Origin: Mangrovimonas aestuarii
GTDB taxonomy: Bacteria > Bacteroidota > Bacteroidia > Flavobacteriales > Flavobacteriaceae
Direction: 5' to 3'
NCBI RefSeq assembly: GCF_028767185.1
Contig: NZ_JARACK010000009.1
Coordinates: forward strand, 1-64,000
DNA: 64,000 nucleotides
The notes beneath the pieces are model-generated. The model searched no databases and was not told where the DNA came from. It saw nothing but the letters and a program-made list of their open reading frames with translations. Below are positions 25,221-34,140 of this stretch, piece after piece; positions within the stretch are counted from its first letter, which is position 1, and the number at the start of each line of letters is the position of its first letter. The position numbers and the translations under genes are program-made.

Positions 25221-26249
25221 TTATTTTGTTTTCTCTATGTTGTAGTTTTTTTTGTAGTAATCCATTATCGGTTTATAGGGGCCTAGTTGATGTTGACTAT
25301 GGGGAAAGCTATCCAAATATGGAGGGTAGGGAGTGGAAACGGGTTTCTTTTTTAAGTCAGGAAAGTCATTTTCTAGATTTGGTTTTGTTGGACGTTGTTG
25401 TTGGTTGATAAATCCAGCTACATCATAAGCTTCTTCGTCTGTAAGATAAGGTTTGTTGTAAGAAGTTCCATAAGGCATGTTGGCCTTAATGAATTGTGCG
25501 GCTGTAATAACTCGATTCATTCCTGCTCCATTATTAAAAGAATTTGGTCCCCAAAGAGGCGGGTATTCATAGCCATTGGATAGATACTGTTTTACACCTT
25601 GACCGTCAGTACCGTGACAAACACTACATATATTTTGAAATAAGAGTCTGCCGCGATTTAAGTCTACAGGACGATTAGGGATTTCAAGGGAAATGTAACC
25701 TTGCCCTTCAATGATTCCATTAGTGGGGGTGTCTTTATTAAGCCAGTTGATGTATTTGAGTAAAGCTTGCATTTCAGGAATATCAATGGGCATTGCCTTG
25801 CCGTTCATACTTCGTTCCATGCAACCATCTATGCGTTCTGTTATAGTGCCTTCTTTGTCTTCGCGTGCCCTATATTGGGGAAAGCGGTTGACTACTCCAA
25901 CCAATGGACCAGAGTATGGCTTTGTTCCGGCGGAGAGGTGACAGTTACCACAAGCTAGATTGTTTCCAGAGAATATTTTTTTTTGGTTTCCATTATCGGG
26001 TCCAATATAATCAGCAGTATTGACAAATATGTCATAACCTAACCGGATTTCTTCGGCATCTTCTGTGTTTCCTAGAGTACTGATATCGTACTTGAGTTCT
26101 AGAGCACTTAGTGTTTTATCCTTTTTTATTTTGAAGACTTCAAAATGAAATAGAAGAGCTACCACCCCTATTGCTAAAACCGGTAAGCAGCAAAAACCAA
26201 TTTTTCGCTTTAAGAGATTGAGCTGGGATATGAATTCCTTGTTTTCCAT
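25221..26249 (-). CDS. Dihaem c-type cytochrome, thiosulfate dehydrogenase (TsdA)-like
   Basis: 342 residues from ATG 26249 (an upstream TTG two codons earlier is less likely). An N-terminal membrane anchor (CCLPVLAIGVVALLFHF) leads into two haem sites, CGNCH (~130) and CSVCH (~210). Between them lies GPLVGVVNRFPQYRARE and RIDGCMERSMNG, the hallmark of TsdA; the Cys in CMERSMNG corresponds to the axial Cys ligand of haem 1. TsdA joins two thiosulfates into tetrathionate, or the reverse. It is probably anchored in the periplasm. DsrE and Tat genes follow on the same strand. Confidence 0.85.
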   Translation of the reverse strand: MENKEFISQLNLLKRKIGFCCLPVLAIGVVALLFHFEVFKIKKDKTLSALELKYDISTLGNTEDAEEIRLGYDIFVNTADYIGPDNGNQKKIFSGNNLACGNCHLSAGTKPYSGPLVGVVNRFPQYRAREDKEGTITERIDGCMERSMNGKAMPIDIPEMQALLKYINWLNKDTPTNGIIEGQGYISLEIPNRPVDLNRGRLLFQNICSVCHGTDGQGVKQYLSNGYEYPPLWGPNSFNNGAGMNRVITAAQFIKANMPYGTSYNKPYLTDEEAYDVAGFINQQQRPTKPNLENDFPDLKKKPVSTPYPPYLDSFPHSQHQLGPYKPIMDYYKKNYNIEKTK

Positions 26250-26361
26250 GGCCAACCATAAACTTAGCAGGGTGCGACATTAGGCTAAGGCGATTCATTT
26301 CAGTGGATTGATTGATAAAGATACTAAAAAAGGGAGTAATGGATTAATTGTAGTCAAAAGG

Positions 26362-27294
26362 TTAGAGCCATTTTTTTCGTTTAAAAAATAACAACGTTAA
26401 TATAGATGAAGTTATCATAAGACAGATGGCTAGTGGGTACCCAAAAGAAAGATTGAGTTCAGGCATAAACTGAAAGTTCATGCCATACATACTTGCTATT
26501 AGTGTTGGGGGCATGAAAATTACCGTTACTACAGTAAATATTTTTATTATTCTGTTTTGTTCCATATCTACTAAACCCAAAAAGGTGTTTTGTAAAAACT
26601 CCAAACGCTCAAAGTTAAAGCTAGTATAATCCAGTAATGAACCAACATCCTTGATCATTATTCTGAGGGTTTCATAATCTTCTTTCGGAAAAAAGCGACT
26701 TTTAAGAATAGCGGATAATAGACGTTGCTTTTCAACAATATTTTCGCGAATGGCAATTGTTGATTCTTGTAGAGCCGTTATTTTTAAGAGAATTTCGCGT
26801 TCAAGCTCTTTTTCCTTTATCAATCCTTTGCTTATTGCTGTAATCTGATCGGTTATATTCTCGATGAGGTCAGCATCAAAGTCAATTCTGGTTTCCAAAA
26901 GAGTAAGAAAAATAGAATAGCCAGTTTCTGGTTTTAACACCTTTAATTTTCGATAGGTATCAGAAAAAGCCTTGTACTCATGGTCTCTCTGGGAAATTAT
27001 AAGATGGCCTTTCAAAATAAATGAAACCGGTTCGTTGATGTAGCGATTTTTATCTGGACTTAAAAAGTTGAGGTTAATTCCAATTTCGTCTTCTGATTCG
27101 TTGTATTTTGAACTGGACTCAATTTCCTCACTTTCCTGTTCTGTAAATAGTTCAACTCCAAAAGCCGATTCTATAGCCTGCTTTTCGTCACTTGTTGGAG
27201 CAATAAGATCAAGCCAGACTACAGAATCAATATTTTCGGGAACACCTATAGAAACCTTAATGAGGTTATTTTCAAGGGTAACAAAATTAACCAT
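26362..27294 (-). CDS. CorA-family divalent cation channel
   Basis: 310 residues. A large N-terminal cytosolic domain rich in helices (~1-240), then two C-terminal membrane helices, IIKIFTVVTVIFMPPTLIAS and PLAICLMITSSILTLLFF, with the pore signature YGMNFQ between them. The charged tail FKRKKWL is cytosolic. CorA forms pentamers carrying Mg2+, Co2+ or Ni2+ (Zn2+ in some relatives). It overlaps the trkA-like gene by 8 nt, so it is the last gene of the potassium-transport operon. Confidence 0.92.
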   Translation of the reverse strand: MVNFVTLENNLIKVSIGVPENIDSVVWLDLIAPTSDEKQAIESAFGVELFTEQESEEIESSSKYNESEDEIGINLNFLSPDKNRYINEPVSFILKGHLIISQRDHEYKAFSDTYRKLKVLKPETGYSIFLTLLETRIDFDADLIENITDQITAISKGLIKEKELEREILLKITALQESTIAIRENIVEKQRLLSAILKSRFFPKEDYETLRIMIKDVGSLLDYTSFNFERLEFLQNTFLGLVDMEQNRIIKIFTVVTVIFMPPTLIASMYGMNFQFMPELNLSFGYPLAICLMITSSILTLLFFKRKKWL

Positions 27295-27973
27295 CTTTTA
27301 AAAAACGTTTAATGTTTTGGTTGGAACCATAAACAACCAATATGTCTTCCTTTTTTAGAATGTGAGAAGGACTAGCCACACCGCTAACACGAGCTACATT
27401 TTTGCTACGACCGATAAAGCTTTTTACTTTTTCCTGAGAAATGGTGGTAAGCACAAGAAGATTGTGTTTTTCCCTAATGCCTGTGTCTTTAAGAGCTTTA
27501 TTGTGATACTCTTCAGGAACATTTACCTCAACTATACTGTAATCATCCGTAAGTTCAAAAGAATCAACAACTCCTCTAAGACAAAGTTTTTTAGCCCAGC
27601 GTTCGGCAGTTTCCTCTTCGGGGTGTACAATTTCATCAACCCCAATGGCGTTGAGAACTTTTTCATGAAGCGGATTAATGCTTCTGCTTATTAACCGCTT
27701 CACTTGAAGATTTTTAAAAAGAGCGGTAACCATTAAGTTGGCACCTTGGTTTTCGCCAATAGAGACAATGACCATATCAGTATCTTTTAAAGGTAAACCG
27801 GTGACAGTAAGTTCATCGGTGGCATCCATGCAAATTGTATGTGATATTTTCTCTTTGAGGGTGTCAACCTTACTCATACTAATGTCTATACCAATTACTT
27901 CGTTTCCCTGCTCTGTAAGTTTTTGGGCTAGAGATGCACCAAAGTTTCCTAATCCTATTATGATAAACTTCAT
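27287..27973 (-). CDS. Potassium uptake regulator, TrkA/KtrA type
   Basis: 228 residues. RCK_N domain with the nucleotide-binding GLGNFGASLAQKL at the N-terminus and the acidic VIGIDISM, then TVTGLPLKDTDMVIVSIGE, and an RCK_C domain (~140-220). The length equals KtrA/KtrC rather than the double-length E. coli TrkA. It gates the TrkH/KtrB channel encoded just upstream (15 nt) in response to ATP, ADP or NAD(H). RCK_C domains bind c-di-AMP in some Gram-positive bacteria; the same window encodes CdaA, but no such link is shown here. Confidence 0.92.
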   Translation of the reverse strand: MKFIIIGLGNFGASLAQKLTEQGNEVIGIDISMSKVDTLKEKISHTICMDATDELTVTGLPLKDTDMVIVSIGENQGANLMVTALFKNLQVKRLISRSINPLHEKVLNAIGVDEIVHPEEETAERWAKKLCLRGVVDSFELTDDYSIVEVNVPEEYHNKALKDTGIREKHNLLVLTTISQEKVKSFIGRSKNVARVSGVASPSHILKKEDILVVYGSNQNIKRFLKDG

Positions 27974-27987
27974 ATTATCAAGGTGTT

Positions 27988-29835
27988 TTAGTTAATGGTG
28001 ATTTCCTCTGTTGGATATCGGTAATTTTTATGTCTAGCTTTTTTGAAAACAGCTATTGCCATGGTAAGCATACTTACACGGCCAACAAACATAATCACAA
28101 TAATTACAAATTTACTGTAGGTGCTTAGTTCGCTGGTAATACCCAAGCTAAGTCCAACAGTGCTGTAGGCTGAAAAACATTCGAAAGCAATACTTAACAA
28201 GTGTTTTTCGCTATCAAAGATAGAGATTAGCATAACACCAGAGCCAATAACCAATAAGGAAAGTGATATTACAGCGAAAGCCCTTCTTACCGATATGTCC
28301 GCTATTTCTCTTCTAAAAATTTCTATTTTGGATTTTCCTTTTGCAAGGCTTAAAAAATTAAGTGTTGCAATGGCAAAGGTACTTGTTTTAATACCTCCAC
28401 CTGTCGATGCTGGAGACGCTCCAATCCACATAAGTAAAAATATCATCATTATAGTAGAGAAATGTAAAGCTCCCATGTCAATCGAGTTAAAACCGGCTGT
28501 TCTTGGGGTTGCTGCCCCAAAAAGGGCTGTGATAAATTTGCCAATACCTTGATGTTCGTTTAAAGTGTTATGGTACTCATTGATATAAAAATAAACAGTG
28601 CCCACAAATGTTAGTATTGAAGTTGTCATCAAGGTTATTCTACTATTAATAGTTAGCACCCAAGGCTTGTCATGGTGTTTTAGGCCTGAAAACCTAAAAA
28701 TGTATTTCTTCATGAAGTACTTTATATACTTCAATATATTAACCACGATTGGAAACCCTAATCCACCAAGAACAAAAATAACGATTACGATAAACTGAAA
28801 GCTGTAATTATATCTAAAGCCAGCTTCGTATAAGCTATTAGGTAAGGTTGAGAACCCTGCATTACAGAAAGCAGAAACGGAGTGGAATACAGAGAAAAAA
28901 GTTGTATCGACTAAAGAGTTAAAAAGAGATTTATCTAAACTACTGTAGATAAGTAGAGCGCCAAGAGATTCAATCAATAATGTGATAACGATAATGCGTT
29001 TAAGTGTTGAAAATACTTCTCCAATTTTTTGAGAGTTGGTCATATCGCTGAGCACCAAGTGGTTCTCATAAGAAGTGCCTCCCTTAAAAAAATAGCTGAA
29101 ATAGCTGGCAAAAGTTAGAATTCCAAGACCTCCAACTTGTATCAATGCTAAAATTATAGTTTGCCCAAAAGGAGTGAAATAGCTACCTGTGTCCACGACA
29201 ATTAATCCCGTTACACAAACCGCACTAGTGGAAGTGAAAAGGGCATCGAAGTACCCAATACCCTCGTATGTAGCTTTAGGGAGCATTAAAAGAAAGGCTC
29301 CCAAAAGAATAATTGATAGAAAACTAACTATAAAAAGCTGTGCGGGGTTAAGTACTGTTCGTTTGTAATCTAATCGTTGTTCTGCTAGTTCCCTGAGAAA
29401 GGTAAGTACTATTGCAAATTTAATCCAATTGTCGTTGTAAAGTATGGAAATGTGCTTGTGGGCTTCTTCAGAAAAGAGATGAATGTAGATTACCCCTAGA
29501 GTGATTAGGATACTGATAATGTCAAACAGTAGTACGTTCTTTCTTAAATCCTTTGTTTTTGTGGCATACCTAACTGTTGTAGTAGTAAGTCCTAAGATTA
29601 AAACTATGAAATAAAATCCGTTGAGTATTTGTTGAATTTGTGAAGTTTGTTCGAACCCGAAGTCAATAATAAAAGCAAGCATGCCAATAAAACTTAAGGA
29701 GAAAGCAAGCTGAAAAATAGCTTTAGGTTGAAGAAGTAGATTAATTATGCTCTTCAATTGACTATGATTTTTCAATTCATTGTTAAAGTTAAGATAATTC
29801 GTGGATTTATTTAATAGTTGTTTCTGGGGTGGCAC
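27988..29835 (-). CDS. TrkH/KtrB-type potassium channel subunit
   Basis: 615 residues. An N-terminal extension with about four helices precedes the canonical TrkH/KtrB core with its four selectivity loops, seen as TSTSAVCVTGLIVVDTG, FCNAGFSTLPNS, TAGFNSIDMG and AYSTVGLSLG; ASPASTGGGIKTST is also typical. It carries K+ across the inner membrane with the RCK subunit encoded next. The frame starts at GTG inside the end of the M1 peptidase gene (29-nt overlap). TTG codons at 29775 or 29754 would avoid the overlap and are alternatives because no ATG precedes the first helix. Confidence 0.92.
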   Translation of the reverse strand: MPPQKQLLNKSTNYLNFNNELKNHSQLKSIINLLLQPKAIFQLAFSLSFIGMLAFIIDFGFEQTSQIQQILNGFYFIVLILGLTTTTVRYATKTKDLRKNVLLFDIISILITLGVIYIHLFSEEAHKHISILYNDNWIKFAIVLTFLRELAEQRLDYKRTVLNPAQLFIVSFLSIILLGAFLLMLPKATYEGIGYFDALFTSTSAVCVTGLIVVDTGSYFTPFGQTIILALIQVGGLGILTFASYFSYFFKGGTSYENHLVLSDMTNSQKIGEVFSTLKRIIVITLLIESLGALLIYSSLDKSLFNSLVDTTFFSVFHSVSAFCNAGFSTLPNSLYEAGFRYNYSFQFIVIVIFVLGGLGFPIVVNILKYIKYFMKKYIFRFSGLKHHDKPWVLTINSRITLMTTSILTFVGTVYFYINEYHNTLNEHQGIGKFITALFGAATPRTAGFNSIDMGALHFSTIMMIFLLMWIGASPASTGGGIKTSTFAIATLNFLSLAKGKSKIEIFRREIADISVRRAFAVISLSLLVIGSGVMLISIFDSEKHLLSIAFECFSAYSTVGLSLGITSELSTYSKFVIIVIMFVGRVSMLTMAIAVFKKARHKNYRYPTEEITIN

Positions 29836-32380
29836 GCCTTACTCTGTACAAATGATCTGTTGCTTGCATTAATTTTTTATAGAGTGAGGGGTTGAGCTCC
29901 GGGTGGGATTCAAGGTGTTTTTCCAATATGTCGTATGCTTCTTGAGAAGAGTATTGACCAATAGTGTAGGTTAGCCAGTCTTTAGGGAAAAAGATATCCC
30001 CTGTGCGTTGTATTTCTTCCAATAAATCCAATGACATTTGCAAGTGCTTAATAGCTGTACCCTGTCGAAGAGGATGGTGAATGTATCCAAGTGCACTTAA
30101 TACCCAAGACTCTTTTTCTCGATTTTCTTCTTCTTTTAGTGAAATGGTAAAGGAATCTCTAACGGAGTCTTTGATAGATAAAGCTGGAAGTAAAAATTCA
30201 AAGCGTTTTTGTTTGTCTGGATTTCTAATGGCATTGTGTGCTGTTTCTAAAATATATTCTGCTTTAGGATGTTCATACAAGGCTAAGGTCATCGCCATAT
30301 CGGTATAATCATTCTCATTGAGTTGAAGACCAGGTATAGCGGTGGTTTTGTTCCAAATATTAAAAAGTTTTTCACGTCCTTCTTTTGAATAAGCTATACT
30401 ACTAAACAATTTGAAAAGTGTTTTTTTGATATTTGAAGGCTTATTTGTGTAGAGTTGGTTGTGGATGAGGTCTTCTAAAGTTTTTTGTTCAGATTCCCTT
30501 TGGGAGTCTGTTAGGTAAGTCCAAAATAAGTTTTTTGTTTGGGCAGAAAGCATTTTAATTATTAGTTCATTGGATTCTGAAGCAAGACCGAGTTTTAGCA
30601 ATTCAAGGTTTTCAATAGGGTATAGATTTCCATTTAGTGTGTTTTCATAACAGTTTAAATAGCTCTGTGCCCTTGCTACATCATTGTCAATTTTAACGAT
30701 TTTTTTCATGCTGTTATTGTCAACCGGGAAGACGCCATATCCCAGCCCATTGTAATTGAAAACAATAGATTCAGGTTTTGGTAATCCCAGGGCTTTTAAT
30801 ATCTGTACGCTATTTGCTATACTATTTACGTTAATAAGTTTTGTGGAATCTGGGTAAACTAGACCAAGACTGAACTCTTGAGGCCAAATTTTTTCAGAAC
30901 CATCTTCTGCGTGTTGGCTTAATGTTAATGAAGTTATAGTGTCGTTGCTGTAAGTTGTTTGGTAAGTAAATATGGGTCTTCCGTATTGATTAACCCAAAC
31001 TTCGCTCCATTGTTTTAGATCAATTTCAGTTTTTGAGTCAAGAATGTCAATAAGTTGGTTCCAATCAGCATTTCCATATGCATATTTATTGATATATTCC
31101 CTTATGCCTTCACGAAATGCAGATTCACCAATAAGACGCTCCAATTGTCGCATCATAATAGGGGCTTTATGGTAAATAATATTACCATAAAGGGAGCCAG
31201 CATTGTTGAGGTTGTTCAAAGGTTGACGGATAGGATTACTACCACGGGTTCTGTCTTCATTAAATGCTGCAGGATAGTGGTTTATCAGAAATGACAGATT
31301 GTGGTTGATGCTAGGGAAAGAAGGGTTCATGATTTTGTCTGCCATAAAATTAGCGAAAACCTCTTTCATCCATACGTCGTTAAACCAGGTCATTGTTACT
31401 AAATCTCCAAACCACATATGTGAGGTTTCATGAGCTATCAGCTTGCCACGGTTAAGAATTTGGCTTTCTGTAGCTGTATGGTCTAAAAATAAAGAAGACT
31501 CCCTATATTGTATAGCCCCAACATGTTCCATACCTCCATATTGAAATCCCGGGATAGTGGCAATATCCATTTTGTTAAAAGGGAAAGGAAAATGAGTGTA
31601 AGCTTCCAGAAAATCAACCGATTTTTGATGGATATTGAATATTTTAGAAGTGCTCGATGTTATTTTAGCCGAATCAGTTTCTCGGTATAACATGGTCATA
31701 TCGAAAGATTTAAGACTTTCTTTTGTTGAATTAAACTTACCGGCAACGAATGAAAACAAATAAGTGCTCAACGCTTCTGACTTCGCAAAAATATGTTCTA
31801 TGGAATCTCCTTTTACAATTTGTTCAATTTCAGGTGCAGCACAAAGTACATCCCATTCCTTTGGTGCGGTAATTCTCAATAAATATTGAGCTTTTATGTT
31901 GGGTTGGTCAAAACAAGGAAACAAAGTACTAGCTCTATCAGGGACTAATAAAGTATAGAGATAGTCGTCGTTTCGATTGAGCGAAAGTTCTCCGGCGATA
32001 AAATTAATCGTAATGGTATTAAACCCTTTGGTAAGGTGTTCTGGTGCTATAATAACATGTTGTTTTTCGTGATGGATAGGAGTGGGTTGGCTGTTCACCG
32101 AGATGGAAATCAATTTATCTGGGCTCTCTCTAAAATCCAGAAATAAAGGATTTGATAAGTCTTTAATTGTTGTTTCCAATATTAGTTGAGCTGCAATAGG
32201 GGTCGTCTTGTCCTTAGGTATTTCGAAAGCTAGTTTATAGATGACATCAGATACTTGATTGCTTCTAAAATCAGCCATTTTCTTAGGAATGCCATTGTCT
32301 AAAAGTGTTAAGGAGCTGTCTTTTTTCTGGCAACTTATGCAGAGAATTAAAATGCAGACAATTCGTATTAGGAGTTTCAT
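29807..32380 (-). CDS. M1 family aminopeptidase, lipoprotein
   Basis: 857 residues. The signal KLLIRIVCILILCISC ends in a lipobox Cys (~18), so it is anchored in a membrane. The catalytic zinc site HETSHMWFGD (~316-325) followed 18 residues later by the Glu of EVFANFM gives the HExxH-x18-E pattern; the substrate-binding GAMEN motif appears as GGMEHVGAI. The N-terminal beta domain and a long C-terminal helical domain (~550-857) complete the M1 layout. It removes N-terminal residues from peptides, probably in nutrient scavenging. It lies upstream of and overlaps trkH. Confidence 0.9.
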   Translation of the reverse strand: MKLLIRIVCILILCISCQKKDSSLTLLDNGIPKKMADFRSNQVSDVIYKLAFEIPKDKTTPIAAQLILETTIKDLSNPLFLDFRESPDKLISISVNSQPTPIHHEKQHVIIAPEHLTKGFNTITINFIAGELSLNRNDDYLYTLLVPDRASTLFPCFDQPNIKAQYLLRITAPKEWDVLCAAPEIEQIVKGDSIEHIFAKSEALSTYLFSFVAGKFNSTKESLKSFDMTMLYRETDSAKITSSTSKIFNIHQKSVDFLEAYTHFPFPFNKMDIATIPGFQYGGMEHVGAIQYRESSLFLDHTATESQILNRGKLIAHETSHMWFGDLVTMTWFNDVWMKEVFANFMADKIMNPSFPSINHNLSFLINHYPAAFNEDRTRGSNPIRQPLNNLNNAGSLYGNIIYHKAPIMMRQLERLIGESAFREGIREYINKYAYGNADWNQLIDILDSKTEIDLKQWSEVWVNQYGRPIFTYQTTYSNDTITSLTLSQHAEDGSEKIWPQEFSLGLVYPDSTKLINVNSIANSVQILKALGLPKPESIVFNYNGLGYGVFPVDNNSMKKIVKIDNDVARAQSYLNCYENTLNGNLYPIENLELLKLGLASESNELIIKMLSAQTKNLFWTYLTDSQRESEQKTLEDLIHNQLYTNKPSNIKKTLFKLFSSIAYSKEGREKLFNIWNKTTAIPGLQLNENDYTDMAMTLALYEHPKAEYILETAHNAIRNPDKQKRFEFLLPALSIKDSVRDSFTISLKEEENREKESWVLSALGYIHHPLRQGTAIKHLQMSLDLLEEIQRTGDIFFPKDWLTYTIGQYSSQEAYDILEKHLESHPELNPSLYKKLMQATDHLYRVRRATPETTIK

Positions 32381-32519
32381 GTGATTTTATTTGGTTGGAT
32401 GGTTTTAGGAATATAATATTTTATATGCCTAAGAGTTTTTCACTTTAACGAAATTACTGCTTTTAAAGGTTTAACCCAAGGAAAAACATTTAAACACAGT
32501 AGTAAATTGCTAGTATCTA

Positions 32520-34016
32520 TTACTGTTTTTTTGGTTGCTCAAGAAACCGTTTTAAAAGTGTGTCTACTGCTGTTGATGTAAAATTGTGTTTGGCTATTTT
32601 TTCCAATTGAATAGGTTCAGCCGCACGAACTTCACAATTTTCAATAGGACAAGTTTCACATGTTACTCCCACAGATAACCTGCTTATTCTTTGGTCGTTT
32701 ACGAATTTCACTTTGTTTTTAAGATGTTGTGTAATCAAAAAACCGATACTGATGCTACGGTAATGGTTTGCATTGAATGGGTCTTCGGTTGCAGATGAGA
32801 GTACTAAGTATTGGTTGCTGTCTTCTCCATAATCCGAAATTTGAAGGTCAAAAAGGTGTTTTGCTTGTGTTTCTTCAATACGTTGCAAGGTTTTTATGGA
32901 GATCCATCGTCTACAATAATGTTCATTCATTTCATTAGCTTGAGGTGACTGTTGGTGGGTTATGTGTAATTCCTTTTTTAAGTGGAATGATTCACTGCCA
33001 ATTCTATGTTTGAACCTTAAAAAGAAAAGGTTTTTCATGTTGAAATCCTTAGGGAGTATATTTGTGAGTCGTTGGTAAAATGTTTCGGGCGAGCATTTGT
33101 AGGAGTTCATTATTTTGAGAAAGTCATTTTCGCTAAAATTTTCTGAATCAAAAAATGACTCTAATTTGGGGATTAGGTCTTTACGTGGAATAATCAAGGC
33201 TCCTGCAAAATATGAAGCATAAAAGTTATTTAGAACTTCATCAAAACTTTTAAACTCAATCCATGGAAAGGAATAGGGACGTTGTTCAATGTTGAGGAAA
33301 TTAAAGGCAAGTTCTTTGGCGTAGATAAATGTACGCTGTGCTTCGGTAATCGAGTCATTTAAGAGTAATGTTTTACTGCTTGGAACAAAAACAGACCGCA
33401 AGGAGGTGAGGGCCTCTTCGTTTGAGAGTTCAGTTTCGTCTATAGTATAACCGTTCTCCTCAACTAATATTTCCTCTAAATCCTTGGATGTAATTGGAGG
33501 GTTGAAGCCTATTTGATAAGCTTTGGTAAAAGCTTCTACTTGCGACTCAATTTCTTCAAAGTAATTGTTGTTGGCTTCCTGGTAAGACCTCAAAGAGGCT
33601 AAGAAAAAATGCTCCTTACTTACATTGTAATTTTGAGCTATTTTAATAATCGTACTGACAAAGGCATTTACTTTGGCTGGAGCATTCGAGATAATGTCGA
33701 TTAAGTCGTTTTCTTGAATGCCAAACAAATCCAAGGGGATTTCTTTAAGTATTTTAGAGTGTAATATTTCACCCAGGGGAGCTAGATTTTTATCTAGTTT
33801 TATCGACACCATTTGGTCGTAAGGTGTATCCAATGCTTCGGCCAGCAGTACTATTTTATCTGTTTTAGGGTATTTTTTTCCTTTCTCAATTTCATTGAGG
33901 TAGGATTTAGAAAGCCCTGTTAACTTGGATAGTCCAAACAGGGAGAGTTTTTTCTCGGATCTGAGCTGTTTGAGTTTTAACCCAAAAATCAAACGGATAT
34001 ATTCTTCTTCAATCAT
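32520..34016 (-). CDS. ScfR/RamB-type XRE regulator of the glyoxylate shunt
   Basis: 498 residues. N-terminal XRE helix-turn-helix (~13-60: LRSEKKLSLFGLSKLTGLSKSYLNEIEKG in sequence). A middle IrrE/ImmA-like domain follows, but the HExxH position reads YAKELAFNF, so peptidase activity is probably lost. The C-terminal DUF2083-type domain contains TCETCPIENCEVRAAEP (~450-466), the Cys motif of short-chain fatty acyl regulators (ScfR, RamB, PrpR group). RamB controls aceA and aceB in Corynebacterium and Mycobacterium. Here the gene diverges from aceB-aceA, and a 14-bp palindrome lies in the gap, so control of the shunt is a strong inference. Confidence 0.88.
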   Translation of the reverse strand: MIEEEYIRLIFGLKLKQLRSEKKLSLFGLSKLTGLSKSYLNEIEKGKKYPKTDKIVLLAEALDTPYDQMVSIKLDKNLAPLGEILHSKILKEIPLDLFGIQENDLIDIISNAPAKVNAFVSTIIKIAQNYNVSKEHFFLASLRSYQEANNNYFEEIESQVEAFTKAYQIGFNPPITSKDLEEILVEENGYTIDETELSNEEALTSLRSVFVPSSKTLLLNDSITEAQRTFIYAKELAFNFLNIEQRPYSFPWIEFKSFDEVLNNFYASYFAGALIIPRKDLIPKLESFFDSENFSENDFLKIMNSYKCSPETFYQRLTNILPKDFNMKNLFFLRFKHRIGSESFHLKKELHITHQQSPQANEMNEHYCRRWISIKTLQRIEETQAKHLFDLQISDYGEDSNQYLVLSSATEDPFNANHYRSISIGFLITQHLKNKVKFVNDQRISRLSVGVTCETCPIENCEVRAAEPIQLEKIAKHNFTSTAVDTLLKRFLEQPKKQ

Positions 34017-34076
34017 ATAAGATAAAGATACACAAGTTTTTGCGAATATCGATTTTTTTAGGGATATGAGCTAATT

Positions 34077-34090
34077 AGCGAACGTTCGCT
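34077..34090. promoter_or_regulatory. Candidate operator of the ScfR/RamB-type regulator
   Basis: Perfect 14-bp palindrome AGCGAACGTTCGCT, 50 nt before the aceB start and 60 nt before the regulator start. A related GCGAA..TCG half-site lies at ~34042-34051. No other strong dyad occurs in this 124-nt gap. Confidence 0.55.
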
Positions 34091-34140
34091 TTTAAGTGAA
34101 AGTTCTTTAATGTAATATTGAGTTCAAAATCTTAAATAAA

